Shown in pieces: positions 17,334 through 24,952 of a stretch of DNA of 64,000 nucleotides. Both the position numbers and the translations under genes were made by a program. The stretch is from Massilia oculi (GTDB lineage Bacteria > Pseudomonadota > Gammaproteobacteria > Burkholderiales > Burkholderiaceae_D). Location: assembly GCF_003143515.1 (NCBI RefSeq), contig NZ_CP029343.1, forward strand, positions 868,001 to 932,000, given 5' to 3'. Numbering within the stretch: the first letter of the stretch is position 1; every line of letters starts with the position of its first letter. The notes beneath the pieces were generated by a model. It ran no database searches. It was not told the origin of the DNA and saw nothing but the letters and a program-made list of their open reading frames with translations.

Positions 17334-18023
17334 ATGATCATCGCCATCGTCAACCAGCACGGCAACCCCGACCGCAGCGTCATCGCGCGCAATCTCGCGG
17401 TGCTGCGCGCGCGCAGCGGGCGCCGCGTGTGCCTGATGAACACCGCACGCGACGATGGCTGGGGCGCGCAGCGCAGCGCGGCGGCGCTGCGGCCCTGGAT
17501 CGACACGCGCCAGGTCGGCAGCCGCGCGATCAAGACGCGGCTGGCCGCCCTGCGGCCGCTGTTCAACGACATCCTGGTCGACGCCGGCGCGCGCGACAGC
17601 GAGGAGTGCCGCTGCGTGCTGGCCTCGGCGCGGCTGGTGCTGGTGCCGGTGCGCGGCGGCGAGATCGATCTCGATTGCCAATACCGGCTGCTGGCGCGCC
17701 TGAACGCGGCGCGCGTCTTCAATCCCGGCATGCGGGTGCTGTTCGTCGCGGTCTGCGGCGCCGCGGGTCCCCGCATGGAAGAACGCGCGGCCGTGCTGGC
17801 CCACGTGGCGCGCGTGCAAGACGCCAGCCTGGCCAACGTCGTCCTGCACGGGCCGGCCGCGCATGACTACGGCCCTGGACGCTGCGTGAGCGACGCCGAG
17901 ACCTGCGACCCCGAGTCCGCCGCCGAGATGCACGCGCTGTACGACGAGGTGTACGCCACCTTGCCGAAGCTGTCTACATTGCCGGTGGCGCAGCTCGGGG
18001 CGGCGCACGCATTATGGGGATGA
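17334..18023 (+). CDS. ParA-like protein with degenerate P-loop
   Basis: A 229-residue protein with the fold pattern of ParA/MinD ATPases: first strand MIIAIVNQHG, helix VIARNLAVLRARSGRRVCLM, then FNDILVDAG, LVLVPVRGGEIDLD and NPGMRVLFVAV. The deviant Walker A (KGGVGKT in active family members) is replaced by HGNPDRS, so both lysines are gone and ATP binding is doubtful. It may be a pseudo-ATPase. GGAGG precedes the ATG. The stop overlaps the next gene as ATGA, so the two are coupled. It is not next to a parB gene, and a role in plasmid or chromosome partition is not suggested. Confidence 0.78.
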   Translation: MIIAIVNQHGNPDRSVIARNLAVLRARSGRRVCLMNTARDDGWGAQRSAAALRPWIDTRQVGSRAIKTRLAALRPLFNDILVDAGARDSEECRCVLASARLVLVPVRGGEIDLDCQYRLLARLNAARVFNPGMRVLFVAVCGAAGPRMEERAAVLAHVARVQDASLANVVLHGPAAHDYGPGRCVSDAETCDPESAAEMHALYDEVYATLPKLSTLPVAQLGAAHALWG

Positions 18024-18505
18024 GGCCTGCATTCATCCGGCGCGCCACCCTGGACGACGTCGCGGCGCTGGTCGGCATCGAAGACGCCAGCTTTCCCGGC
18101 AACCGGCTCGACCGGCGGCGCTTTCGCTACCTGCTCGCCAGCGCGCAAGTCGCCCTGCTGGTCGACGCCGATGACGACACGTCCTTGCGCGGCTACGTCC
18201 TGCTGCTGTTTCGCGCGAACTCGACGATCGCGCGGCTGTATTCGATCGCGACCCATCCGGCGCACCTGGGCCGGGGCGTGGGCGCGCGGCTGGTCGATGC
18301 CGCCGAGCGGCAGGCGCGCGCGCTGGGCCACACCTGCCTGCGGCTCGAAATCCGCGCCGACAACACGGCTTCGCTGGCGCTGTTTCGCGGCCGCGGCTAC
18401 CGCGAATTCGGCCGCCACGCAGCCTACTACCACGACGGCATGGATGCGCTGCGACTGCAAAAACCACTGGCGCCGCGCATCCCCGGCGGCGCCTTTACCG
18501 GATGA
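18020..18505 (+). CDS. GNAT N-acetyltransferase, RimI-like
   Basis: A 161-residue acetyltransferase: FIRRATLDDVAALVGIE at the start, the acetyl-CoA motif LGRGVGARLVDAAERQ in the middle and NTASLALFRGRGYREFG near the end, as in RimI-type N-alpha acetyltransferases. The ATG at 18020 shares ATGA with the stop of the ParA-like gene; an ATG at 18014 is also in frame. The tight coupling suggests a shared task, but the target is unknown. Confidence 0.85.
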   Translation: MRPAFIRRATLDDVAALVGIEDASFPGNRLDRRRFRYLLASAQVALLVDADDDTSLRGYVLLLFRANSTIARLYSIATHPAHLGRGVGARLVDAAERQARALGHTCLRLEIRADNTASLALFRGRGYREFGRHAAYYHDGMDALRLQKPLAPRIPGGAFTG

Positions 18506-19252
18506 TTACTGGTTGACCTTGCCCGGCAGGCTCAGGTCGCCGGAGGCGACCTTGAACACGTCGGCCACGCAGACCAGCGGATTGTGCACGCTCTCATTGA
18601 TGCGCAGCGCAGCGGTCACGCCGTCGAAGCTGGCCGCATTGAGCACGCCGATGTCGTCGAACGGCACCTTCACCTCGAGTGTCTCGCCCTTGAAGACCGG
18701 GCTGTAGGCCGGGCTGTCGATCAGGATCGGCAAGCCGGGCCAGGTCTTCGGCAGCTTCGGCTTGGCCCCTTCGGGGATGTCGACGATCTTAAGCGCGTCC
18801 CTGCCGCAGGCCGCGTCCCTGGTCAGCACCACCCAGTGCGAGTGCCACAGGTCGCCGTCGTTGTCGAGCTTGCCGTCGCCGTTTTCGTCGTACAGCGGGG
18901 TATCGTCGAAATCCGGGTGCGAGGTCACGGCGAATGCCAGGATGCCGGCGCCGCGCTCGAAGCCCACGGTCGATGGATCCATCGTGGTCGGCCACACGTA
19001 CGAGAACACCTTGCTGCCGGCCAGCTTGCCGGTCTTGCCCGGCTTCGAGGCGCCGGCCTTGCCCGACACCGCCACGTGGAAGGTCGCGACATTGCCCTCG
19101 GTCGTGATCCGGGTGTGGTGGATGTCGAATGGCGCTTTTACGGCCTTGGCGGGGGCGCTCTTGATGCCACCCTTGTGCTCACCCTGGTGGGCATGGGCGC
19201 CGAGCATGGTCAGCGACAGGGCCGCGGCGATGGTGGTCTGGATCAGTTTCAT
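18506..19252 (-). CDS. secreted protein with EF-hand-like loop, hypothetical
   Basis: A 248-residue protein with a signal peptide (MKLIQTTIAAALSLTMLGAHA). The mature part is beta-rich and carries an EF-hand-like calcium loop DENGDGKLDNDGD at about 121-133, then LWHSHWVVL. Two Cys are spaced far apart. I recognise no family. It lies 125 bp downstream of the redoxin gene on the same strand and may be the last gene of the AhpD-like/redoxin operon. It converges on the RimI-like gene with no gap. The start has only a weak ribosome site (AGAG); longer frames upstream are repeat-derived and were rejected. Confidence 0.75.
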   Translation of the reverse strand: MKLIQTTIAAALSLTMLGAHAHQGEHKGGIKSAPAKAVKAPFDIHHTRITTEGNVATFHVAVSGKAGASKPGKTGKLAGSKVFSYVWPTTMDPSTVGFERGAGILAFAVTSHPDFDDTPLYDENGDGKLDNDGDLWHSHWVVLTRDAACGRDALKIVDIPEGAKPKLPKTWPGLPILIDSPAYSPVFKGETLEVKVPFDDIGVLNAASFDGVTAALRINESVHNPLVCVADVFKVASGDLSLPGKVNQ

Positions 19253-19346
19253 AACAGGTTCTCTTTCTTGTTTTGCGAGTGAATCGAATCGCGCGATGAT
19301 GGCCGGCGGCGCCCCGCTCCCGGGGGCGCGCCGCGCCGACGCGCTG

Positions 19347-19381
19347 ACTGTTGCTGTCGCTGTTGCTGTTGCTGTTGCTAG
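19347..19381. repeat. GCTGTT simple repeat
   Basis: About five copies of a six-base unit (CTGTTG in rotation), one with a T-to-C change. It lies just after and slightly into the stop of the redoxin gene, between it and the EF-hand-like gene. Copy number may vary. Confidence 0.7.
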
Positions 19382-19899
19382 CGCACGCTGCAGGCGTCGC
19401 CGTCGCAACCCGTGGCTTCGACAGGCTCGGCCAGCAGCCGGCCGATCAGCGCGCCGACCTGCATGTCCTCGACCCGGCCGAACAGGCTGTGACGCAGCAC
19501 GCCCTGGCGGTCGAACAGCAGCAAGGTCGGCGTGCCGCGCAAGCCGTAGCGCTCCATCGTGCGCGGCACCGGGCCGGTGTCGCTGGCGCGGTCGATGCCG
19601 ACCGGGAAGCCGATGCGGTACTCATGGACGAAGGCATTCAACGCGCCCTCGTTCATGGCCTCGTGGTGTTCGAACACCGTGTGCAGGCCCAGCACCGCGA
19701 CCTCGTCCTGCCCGAACAGCTGGCGGATGCCCTTGGCCTGCGGGATGCCGTGCGAGACGCAGCCCGGGCACAGCATCTGGAAGGCGTACACCGCCACCAC
19801 CCTGCCGCGCAGGGACGCCAGGGTCGGCGCCTGCGTGGCGTTCAGCCAGCCGCTGACCTCGAACTCGGGCGCTGGCGCGTGGTAGAGAGGCGCGTTCAT
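19378..19899 (-). CDS. redoxin / thioredoxin-fold peroxidase-like protein
   Basis: A 173-residue thioredoxin-fold protein of the redoxin/TlpA group. The strand VVAVYAFQMLCPGCVSHGIP carries the CPGC active-site pair (about 45-48), and the cis-Pro region is RGTPTLLLFD. The C-terminus CDGDACSVR has two more Cys that could form a second disulfide. No signal peptide is visible, so it is probably cytoplasmic. The ATG overlaps the stop of the AhpD-like gene as ATGA. With that partner it likely forms a peroxide- or disulfide-reducing pair. Confidence 0.85.
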   Translation of the reverse strand: MNAPLYHAPAPEFEVSGWLNATQAPTLASLRGRVVAVYAFQMLCPGCVSHGIPQAKGIRQLFGQDEVAVLGLHTVFEHHEAMNEGALNAFVHEYRIGFPVGIDRASDTGPVPRTMERYGLRGTPTLLLFDRQGVLRHSLFGRVEDMQVGALIGRLLAEPVEATGCDGDACSVR

Positions 19900-20438
19900 T
19901 TTGCGCGCAGCTTCACGCCAGGGAAGTCGACCGGCACGTCGAAGGCCACGTTCACGTAGTTGGTGAACAGGTTCAGCGCCACATGGGCCATGATCTCGAC
20001 GATCGCGCCGTCGTCGAAACCGGCGTCGCGCAGGGCCTGCACCTCGGCCGCGTCGACGTGGCCGCGCTTCTCGACCACGGCCAGCGCGAAGCGCAGGGCG
20101 GCGGCGGTCTGCGGGTCGCTCGACTGGCCGGCCTGGGCTTGCGCCATCTCCTCCTTCGTCGCGCCGGCTTTCTGGCCGAGGGCGGTGTGGGCCGCGAGGC
20201 AGTAGTGGCAATCGTTGCGGTCGGCGATCGCGACGGCGATCTGCTCGCCCAGGCGGGCGCCGATGGCGCCGCCATCGAGGGCGCCAAACGAGCCCCACAT
20301 GCTGGTCAGTGCCGCCGGCGAGTTGGCGACGCCGCGGAACATATTGGGCACGACGCCGAAAGCGCCCTTGATCTGTTGCAGCAGTTCGCCGCTGGTGCCT
20401 TGGGCAGTGGCCGGGTTCACGAGTTCGATACGGGACAT
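19896..20438 (-). CDS. carboxymuconolactone decarboxylase / AhpD-like protein
   Basis: A 180-residue all-helical protein of the CMD family. The AhpD-type redox motif CHYCLAAHT is present at about 77-85, with the following helix and the repeated helical pair up to NLFTNYVNVAFD. AhpD-like proteins reduce peroxiredoxins or peroxides through the CxxC pair and a His proton relay. AAAGGAAA precedes the ATG. The gene heads an operon with the redoxin. Its upstream region holds operator sites b and c and a strong promoter, so it is probably repressed by the MarR protein encoded 5.6 kb away. Confidence 0.88.
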   Translation of the reverse strand: MSRIELVNPATAQGTSGELLQQIKGAFGVVPNMFRGVANSPAALTSMWGSFGALDGGAIGARLGEQIAVAIADRNDCHYCLAAHTALGQKAGATKEEMAQAQAGQSSDPQTAAALRFALAVVEKRGHVDAAEVQALRDAGFDDGAIVEIMAHVALNLFTNYVNVAFDVPVDFPGVKLRAK

Positions 20439-20489
20439 GATGTTTCCTTTCAGTCGATTGGCCGGAATCGGTGAGTACGGCCTTTTAAA

Positions 20490-20509
20490 TAGGAATCCTA
20501 ATTATTAGG
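20490..20509. promoter_or_regulatory. putative MarR operator, site c (double palindrome)
   Basis: TAGGA-A-TCCTA (20490-20500) overlaps CCTAAT-T-ATTAGG (20497-20509). Both are perfect palindromes with the same half-site as sites a and b. They sit 52-71 bp before the AhpD-like start. Confidence 0.55.
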
Positions 20510-20617
20510 ACGGTAAAAAGGAGCAGTCAGGTATCCAGCGCCGCGACCGCCTGCATGCGACGGCATGCCTGGCGCGTCTGGCCGGGTGGCTGCGGCGCCG
20601 GCTGCCTGACTGCCCAT
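20498..20617 (-). CDS. possible leaderless 39-residue ORF
   Basis: The ATG at 20617 stands six bases after the -10 box of the strong promoter at 20624-20651. The frame runs 39 codons (MGSQAAGAAATRP... ending YRPNN) and stops inside operator site c. Composition is Ala/Gly/Arg-rich with no known motif. It may be chance, or a leader peptide ahead of the AhpD-like gene. The layout copies that of the leaderless MarR gene, which is why it is listed. Confidence 0.2.
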   Translation of the reverse strand: MGSQAAGAAATRPDAPGMPSHAGGRGAGYLTAPFYRPNN

Positions 20618-20623
20618 GGACAC

Positions 20624-20651
20624 AGAATACCATCTGCCGAGCTTAAGTCAA
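20624..20651 (-). promoter_or_regulatory. promoter of the AhpD-like/redoxin operon
   Basis: On the minus strand TTGACT (20646-20651), a 16-base spacer and TATTCT (20624-20629). The leader to the AhpD-like ATG would be about 180 nt. The arrangement matches the MarR promoter base for base in spacing and operator position. Confidence 0.65.
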
Positions 20652-20661
20652 GGAGTCCTAA
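20651..20661. promoter_or_regulatory. putative MarR operator, site b
   Basis: AGGAGTCCTAA, overlapping the -35 box by one base exactly as at site a. Confidence 0.6.
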
Positions 20662-20727
20662 CTAAATTATTGCTATCGACCCGATAGCGGACGTCCATCT
20701 CCCACCATGCAGCGCATTGCACGCTCC

Positions 20728-20892
20728 TCACGCGCGCTCGAAGGAATCGGCGCTGTGCAGCACGGCCCAGGGGCTGTCGGGCGAGCCTTCGCGGATCATC
20801 TCGACGTGGCGGATGTGGAAGAACGGCGCGAAGCTTTCGACGATGACGGTTTCGCAGGCGTCGCCGTGCAGGCCGGACAGGATGACTTTCAT
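20728..20892 (-). CDS. small hypothetical protein downstream of fabI
   Basis: A 54-residue protein, MKVILSGLHGDACETVIVES at the start and VLHSADSFERA at the end. It looks like a compact alpha/beta protein and has no signal or membrane segment. It starts 14 bp after the fabI stop in the same direction, which supports an operon, but the ribosome site is weak. I know no family for it. Confidence 0.45.
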   Translation of the reverse strand: MKVILSGLHGDACETVIVESFAPFFHIRHVEMIREGSPDSPWAVLHSADSFERA

Positions 20893-20906
20893 GGTTGCGC
20901 CATGAT

Positions 20907-21677
20907 TCAGGCAATGATGTTCAGGCCGCCGTCCACATAGACGGTGCTGCCCGTCAGGCGGCGCGCGAAATCCGAGGCGAGATAGGCACACACCTGGCCG
21001 ACGTCGTCGATGTCGACCAGTTCTCCCAGCGGCGAACGCGCCACCGCATCGCTCAGCAGCAGGTCGAAATCCTTCAGGCCCGAGGCGGCGCGCGTCTTGA
21101 GCGGCCCCGGCGAGATGGCGTGTACGCGGATGTCGCGCGGCCCGAGTTCATAGGCCAGGTAGCGGCAGCTCGATTCCAGCGCCGCCTTCACCGGTCCCAT
21201 CACGTTATAGTTCGGCACCACCTTGTCGGCGCCGTGGTAGCTCATCGCGAACATGCTGCCGCCCTGCGTCATCAAGGGCGCGGCCAGCTTCGCCATGCGC
21301 ACGAAGGAATGGCACGACACGTCCATCGCCTGCAGGAAGCCGTCGAGCGAGCAGTCGAGCAGGCCGCCCTGCAGATCGGCCTTCGGCGCAAAGGCGATCG
21401 AGTGCACCAGGATGTCGAGCCGGCCCAGTCGCGTCAGTTCGGCGAACAGCGCTTCGAGCTGCCCCGGCTCGCGCACGTCGAGCGGCAGCAGGCGCGCGCC
21501 GAGCTGCGCGGCCAGCGGTTCGACGTGCGGGCGCGCCTTGTCGTTCAGGTAGGTCAGCACCAGCTCGGCGCCCAGCGCATGGAACGATCTGGCGCAGCCC
21601 CAGGCGATCGAATGCTCGTTGGCGACGCCGACCACCAGCGCGCGCTTTCCTTCCAGGATGGGATGATGGTGCATCAT
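20907..21677 (-). CDS. fabI: enoyl-ACP reductase, FabI type
   Basis: A 256-residue short-chain dehydrogenase of the FabI class. N-terminal cofactor region is ALVVGVANEHSIAWGCA (about 12-28), with LDVRE, HSIAFAPK and the catalytic Y-x6-K in YNVMGPVK (about 158-165). It reduces the double bond of enoyl-ACP in fatty acid synthesis with NAD(P)H. The ATG at 21677 overlaps the acetate kinase stop as ATGA. Being coupled to a phosphotransacetylase and an acetate kinase, rather than to fab genes, it is probably a second, specialised copy; a link to acyl-CoA or polyhydroxyalkanoate metabolism is inferred. Confidence 0.87.
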   Translation of the reverse strand: MMHHHPILEGKRALVVGVANEHSIAWGCARSFHALGAELVLTYLNDKARPHVEPLAAQLGARLLPLDVREPGQLEALFAELTRLGRLDILVHSIAFAPKADLQGGLLDCSLDGFLQAMDVSCHSFVRMAKLAAPLMTQGGSMFAMSYHGADKVVPNYNVMGPVKAALESSCRYLAYELGPRDIRVHAISPGPLKTRAASGLKDFDLLLSDAVARSPLGELVDIDDVGQVCAYLASDFARRLTGSTVYVDGGLNIIA

Positions 21678-22864
21678 GCGGTCTCCAGCAGGTCGAGGGT
21701 ATGGCGGGCGATCATGAGTTCTTCGTTCGCCGGCACCCGCCATATCGAAATACGGCTGCCTGGCGCGCTGATGCGGGCGACGCCAGCTGGCGGCGCGCCG
21801 TTCAGGCCGGGATCGAGTTCGGCGCCGAGCCAGGCGGCGCCCTCGCAGACGGCGGCGCGCAGGCGCGCGCTGTTCTCGCCGATCCCGCCCGAGAACACCA
21901 GCGCGTCCAGGCCGCCCAGCGAGGCCGCCAGCGAACCGAGCTCGCGGCCGATCCGGTAGACCAGCAGATCGATCGCGAGCCGCGCGCGCGGATCGCTGCT
22001 GGCCTCCAGCGTGCGCATGTCGGACGACAGGCCGGACACACCCAGCAACCCCGATTCCTGGTACATCAGGCGCTGCACGCTAGACACCTTCATGCCAAGT
22101 TCCTCGATCAGGTAGATCACCACGCCCGGATCGAGGGCGCCACAGCGCGTGCCCATCGGCAGGCCGTCGACGGCGGTGAAGCCCATGGTGCTGGCCACGC
22201 TGCGCCCGCCGCGCATGGCGCACATGCTGGCGCCGTTGCCGAGATGGGCGGCGACCACCCGCGCCCCGGCCAGCGCGGGCGCATGCTGCGGCAAGGTGGC
22301 CGCGATGTATTCGTAGGACAGGCCGTGGAAGCCGTAGCGGCGGATGCCCAGGTCGGTGATCTCGCGCGGCAGCGCGAAGGCCTGGGCCAGCGCCGGCTGG
22401 GCCGTATGGAAGGCGGTGTCGAAGCAGCCGACCTGCGGCAATCCGGGCGCCAGCGCCATCAGGGCGCGCACCGGCGCCAGGTTGTGCGGCAGGTGCAGCG
22501 GCGCGAGTGGCACCAGCCGCTCCAGGCGTTCGAGTACGGCGTCATCGAGCCGCTGCGGGCCGCTGTAGTCGACGCCGCCATGCACGATGCGGTGGCCCAC
22601 CGCGCGCACGCGGTAGCCATCGAGTTCACGCTCGGCGAAGTCGATCAGGAAGGCCATGCCGGCGTGGTGGTCGAGCGCGTCCGGCCAAGTGTGCTCGCCG
22701 ACCGTGGCGCCGTCGGCGTCCTGGGCGATGAAGCGCGTCGCGCCACGGTACAGGTTCTCGATCCGGCCCTTGAAGGCCAGCCCCAGATCGGGCAGGCGGT
22801 GGACCGAGAACTTGATGCTGGAAGAGCCGGCGTTGATGACGGCGACGCAGTCGCTGGCCTGCAT
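21674..22864 (-). CDS. ackA: acetate/propionate kinase
   Basis: A 396-residue ASKHA-fold kinase of the AckA family: VINAGSSSIKFSV (phosphate 1) near the start, HRIVHGGVDYS (about 91-101), FDTAFH, YGFHGLSYEY and HLGNGASMCA, then FSGGIGENS near the end. It converts acyl phosphate and ADP to acid and ATP. It lies one base after the phosphotransacetylase-like gene and overlaps fabI by 4 bases, a tight operon. With the upstream enzyme it would turn acetyl-CoA (or another short acyl-CoA) into acetate with ATP gain. Confidence 0.92.
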   Translation of the reverse strand: MQASDCVAVINAGSSSIKFSVHRLPDLGLAFKGRIENLYRGATRFIAQDADGATVGEHTWPDALDHHAGMAFLIDFAERELDGYRVRAVGHRIVHGGVDYSGPQRLDDAVLERLERLVPLAPLHLPHNLAPVRALMALAPGLPQVGCFDTAFHTAQPALAQAFALPREITDLGIRRYGFHGLSYEYIAATLPQHAPALAGARVVAAHLGNGASMCAMRGGRSVASTMGFTAVDGLPMGTRCGALDPGVVIYLIEELGMKVSSVQRLMYQESGLLGVSGLSSDMRTLEASSDPRARLAIDLLVYRIGRELGSLAASLGGLDALVFSGGIGENSARLRAAVCEGAAWLGAELDPGLNGAPPAGVARISAPGSRISIWRVPANEELMIARHTLDLLETA

Positions 22865-22865
22865 C

Positions 22866-23816
22866 TCAGCGCCCCGCCAGCTGGGCGCTGGCCAGTTGGT
22901 GGCGCGCCAGCAGCACCGCCACCGCGCACGAGGCCAGGCGCGCCGCGACCGTGTCGGCGCGGCTGGTGAGAATCAGCGGCACGCGGGCGCCGAGCACGAT
23001 GCCGGCCGCCGCCGCGCCGGCCATGAAGCTCAGGCTCTTGGCCAGCATATTGCCGGCTTCGAGGTCCGGCGCCACCAGCACGTTGGCGTGGCCGGCCACC
23101 GGCGACAGCAGGCCCTTGACGGCGGCGGCCTGCGGGTCGATCGCATTGTCCATCGCCAGCGGCCCGTCCAGGATGCCGCCCGTGATCTGGCCGCGGTCGG
23201 CCATCTTGCACAGCGCCGCGGCGTCGATCGTCGACGGCATCTTGGCGCTCACGGTTTCCACCGCCGCCAGGATCGCCACCCGCACGCCCTCGAAGCCGAG
23301 CACCCGGGCCAGGTCGATCGCGTTCTGCACGATGTCGCGCTTGGCCGCCAGGTCGGGAATGATGTTGATGGCGGCGTCGGTGATGATCAAGGGTTCGCCG
23401 CGGCCCGGCACGTCCATCACGAAGCAGTGGGAGAGGCGCCGCGCGGTGCGCAGGCCGGTGGCGCCCGACACCACGGCGCCCATCAGTTCGTCGGTGTGGA
23501 GGCTGCCCTTCATCAGCACCGATGCCCTTCCCTCGCGCACCAGTTCCACAGCGCGCGCGGCCGAAGCGTGGCTATGCTCCGTATCGAACAGGGCCAGCGC
23601 GCCGATGTCGAGACCGGCCGCGTCGGCCGCGGCGTGGATGCGTGCTTGCGGGCCGACCAGCAGTGGCGTGATCAGGCCGATGCGCGCCGCATCCAGGGCC
23701 GCCTCGATCGCGTAGCGGTCGCAGGCATGCGCCACCGCCACCGTCACCGGCCCCTGCTCGCGCGCAGTGGCGATCAGCCGGTCATAATAGGGATGCGTGG
23801 TGTTCACCGGTTCCAT
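22866..23816 (-). CDS. phosphate acetyl/butyryltransferase
   Basis: A 316-residue protein of the Pta/Ptb family: RLIATAREQGPVTVAVAHA at the start, SVLMKGSLHTDELMGAVV and ITDAAINIIPDLAAKRDIVQ in the middle, ending in GAARVP-type GARVPLILTSRADTVAARL. It transfers the acyl group of a short acyl-CoA to phosphate. The start is fixed by GAGGAGA before the ATG. It is the first gene of the pta/ackA/fabI operon. The choice between acetyl, propionyl and butyryl substrates cannot be made from sequence by eye. Confidence 0.88.
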   Translation of the reverse strand: MEPVNTTHPYYDRLIATAREQGPVTVAVAHACDRYAIEAALDAARIGLITPLLVGPQARIHAAADAAGLDIGALALFDTEHSHASAARAVELVREGRASVLMKGSLHTDELMGAVVSGATGLRTARRLSHCFVMDVPGRGEPLIITDAAINIIPDLAAKRDIVQNAIDLARVLGFEGVRVAILAAVETVSAKMPSTIDAAALCKMADRGQITGGILDGPLAMDNAIDPQAAAVKGLLSPVAGHANVLVAPDLEAGNMLAKSLSFMAGAAAAGIVLGARVPLILTSRADTVAARLASCAVAVLLARHQLASAQLAGR

Positions 23817-23929
23817 GGCTGTCTCCTCGTGCCGTGACCGCAAGATGGTAGCACCACATGACTGCAAAGCAATAATTTTATGCCGCATGGCAACAAAACT
23901 TAATCTGACCCAGGAAAATCCGAGTCCGA

Positions 23930-24490
23930 ATGACAATGAACGCAATCGATGCCCGGGCCAGCACCCTGGTGCTGGTCGACTACCAGGCCCGGATGATGCC
24001 GGCCATCCACGGCGCGGAGGACGTCGTCGCCAGGGCGCAGGTACTGGCGCGCGCTGCGGCGCTGCTGGAAACGCCGGTGCTGGGAACGGAGCAGAACCCC
24101 GGCCGTCTCGGCCCGACTACCGATGCACTGGCGCGGCTGTGCGTGCAGACGGTGGCGAAGACGCATTTCGACGCCTGCGCGGACGGCCTGCTGGCGGCGC
24201 TCGACGCGCAGGCGCCCGGGCGCGGGCAAGTGGTGCTCGCCGGCTGCGAAGCCCACGTCTGCCTGCTGCAAACGGCGCTCGGCCTGCTGCGCGCCGGACG
24301 CGAAGTGTTCGTGGTGGAGAATGCCAGCGGCTCGCGCCGCCCGTCGGACCACGCCGCCGCCATGCGCCGCCTGCGGCATGCCGGCGCGACCGTCGTGACC
24401 CACGAGATGGTGCTGTTCGAGTGGCTGCGCGATTGCCGCCATCCGCGCTTTCGCGAGGTGCTGGCGCTGGTCAAGTCCGTGTCATTGTGA
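23930..24490 (+). CDS. isochorismatase-family cysteine hydrolase
   Basis: A 186-residue hydrolase of the isochorismatase-like fold. The catalytic triad can be placed: Asp in LVLVDYQARMMP (about 17), Lys in VAKTHFDAC (about 77) and Cys in VLAGCEAHVCLLQT (about 105-110). Proteins of this group (YcaC-like) act on amides or isochorismate-type esters; the substrate is unknown. Two ATGs are possible (23930, 23936). It stands between the pta operon, with which it is divergent, and the arsenic island. Confidence 0.85.
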   Translation: MTMNAIDARASTLVLVDYQARMMPAIHGAEDVVARAQVLARAAALLETPVLGTEQNPGRLGPTTDALARLCVQTVAKTHFDACADGLLAALDAQAPGRGQVVLAGCEAHVCLLQTALGLLRAGREVFVVENASGSRRPSDHAAAMRRLRHAGATVVTHEMVLFEWLRDCRHPRFREVLALVKSVSL

Positions 24491-24519
24491 TCGGCGGCAC
24501 GCCGCCGGCCTGGCCACTT

Positions 24520-24885
24520 TCAGGGGCGCGTGTCGTGGGCCCGGGCGTTGCCGGCAGCGTCCACGCCAGGTGGGCACGCTTGCGCCGGCACGGCGCAGGC
24601 CTCGCCGGCACAGCAATTTTCGGTCAGGAATCCCACCAGCGCCGTCATCGTGTCGAACTGCGCCGTGTAGACCACGAAACGCCCCTCCTGGCGCGCGACC
24701 ACCAGATTGGCGTGGCTGAGTTCCTTGAGGTGGAACGACAGGGCCGACGATGAGATATGCAAGGCTTCGCCGATCTTGCTGGCGTACAGCCCCGCTGGCC
24801 CGGTCTGGATGAGCAGCCGGAATATGGCCAGACGGGATTCCTGCGCCAGTGCGGCCAGGGCTTTCAGTACGTGTTTGGTATCCAT
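24520..24885 (-). CDS. arsR: ArsR family As(III)-responsive repressor
   Basis: A 121-residue winged-helix repressor: LAALAQESRLAIFRLLIQTG, then ISSSALSFHLKELSHANLVV as recognition region and the wing QEGRFVVYTA. The C-terminal Cys cluster C91-C92 and C97 (plus C104) matches the As(III)-binding type of the Acidithiobacillus ArsR rather than the ELCVCDL type. It is divergent from the rest of the ars genes, and the gap holds two perfect palindromes that should be its operators. Arsenite binding would release it and open both promoters. Confidence 0.9.
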   Translation of the reverse strand: MDTKHVLKALAALAQESRLAIFRLLIQTGPAGLYASKIGEALHISSSALSFHLKELSHANLVVARQEGRFVVYTAQFDTMTALVGFLTENCCAGEACAVPAQACPPGVDAAGNARAHDTRP

Positions 24886-24952
24886 ATGCGGGACGTCTTA
24901 AACCGCCGATTGTAACCCCGCCCGCTCCGGCGCGCCGGGCAGGACGTAAAAA

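Noticed and set aside
17334..18023. plasmid partition locus
   Set aside because: The ParA-like protein lacks the ATP-binding lysines and there is no parB gene or iteron-like repeat nearby.
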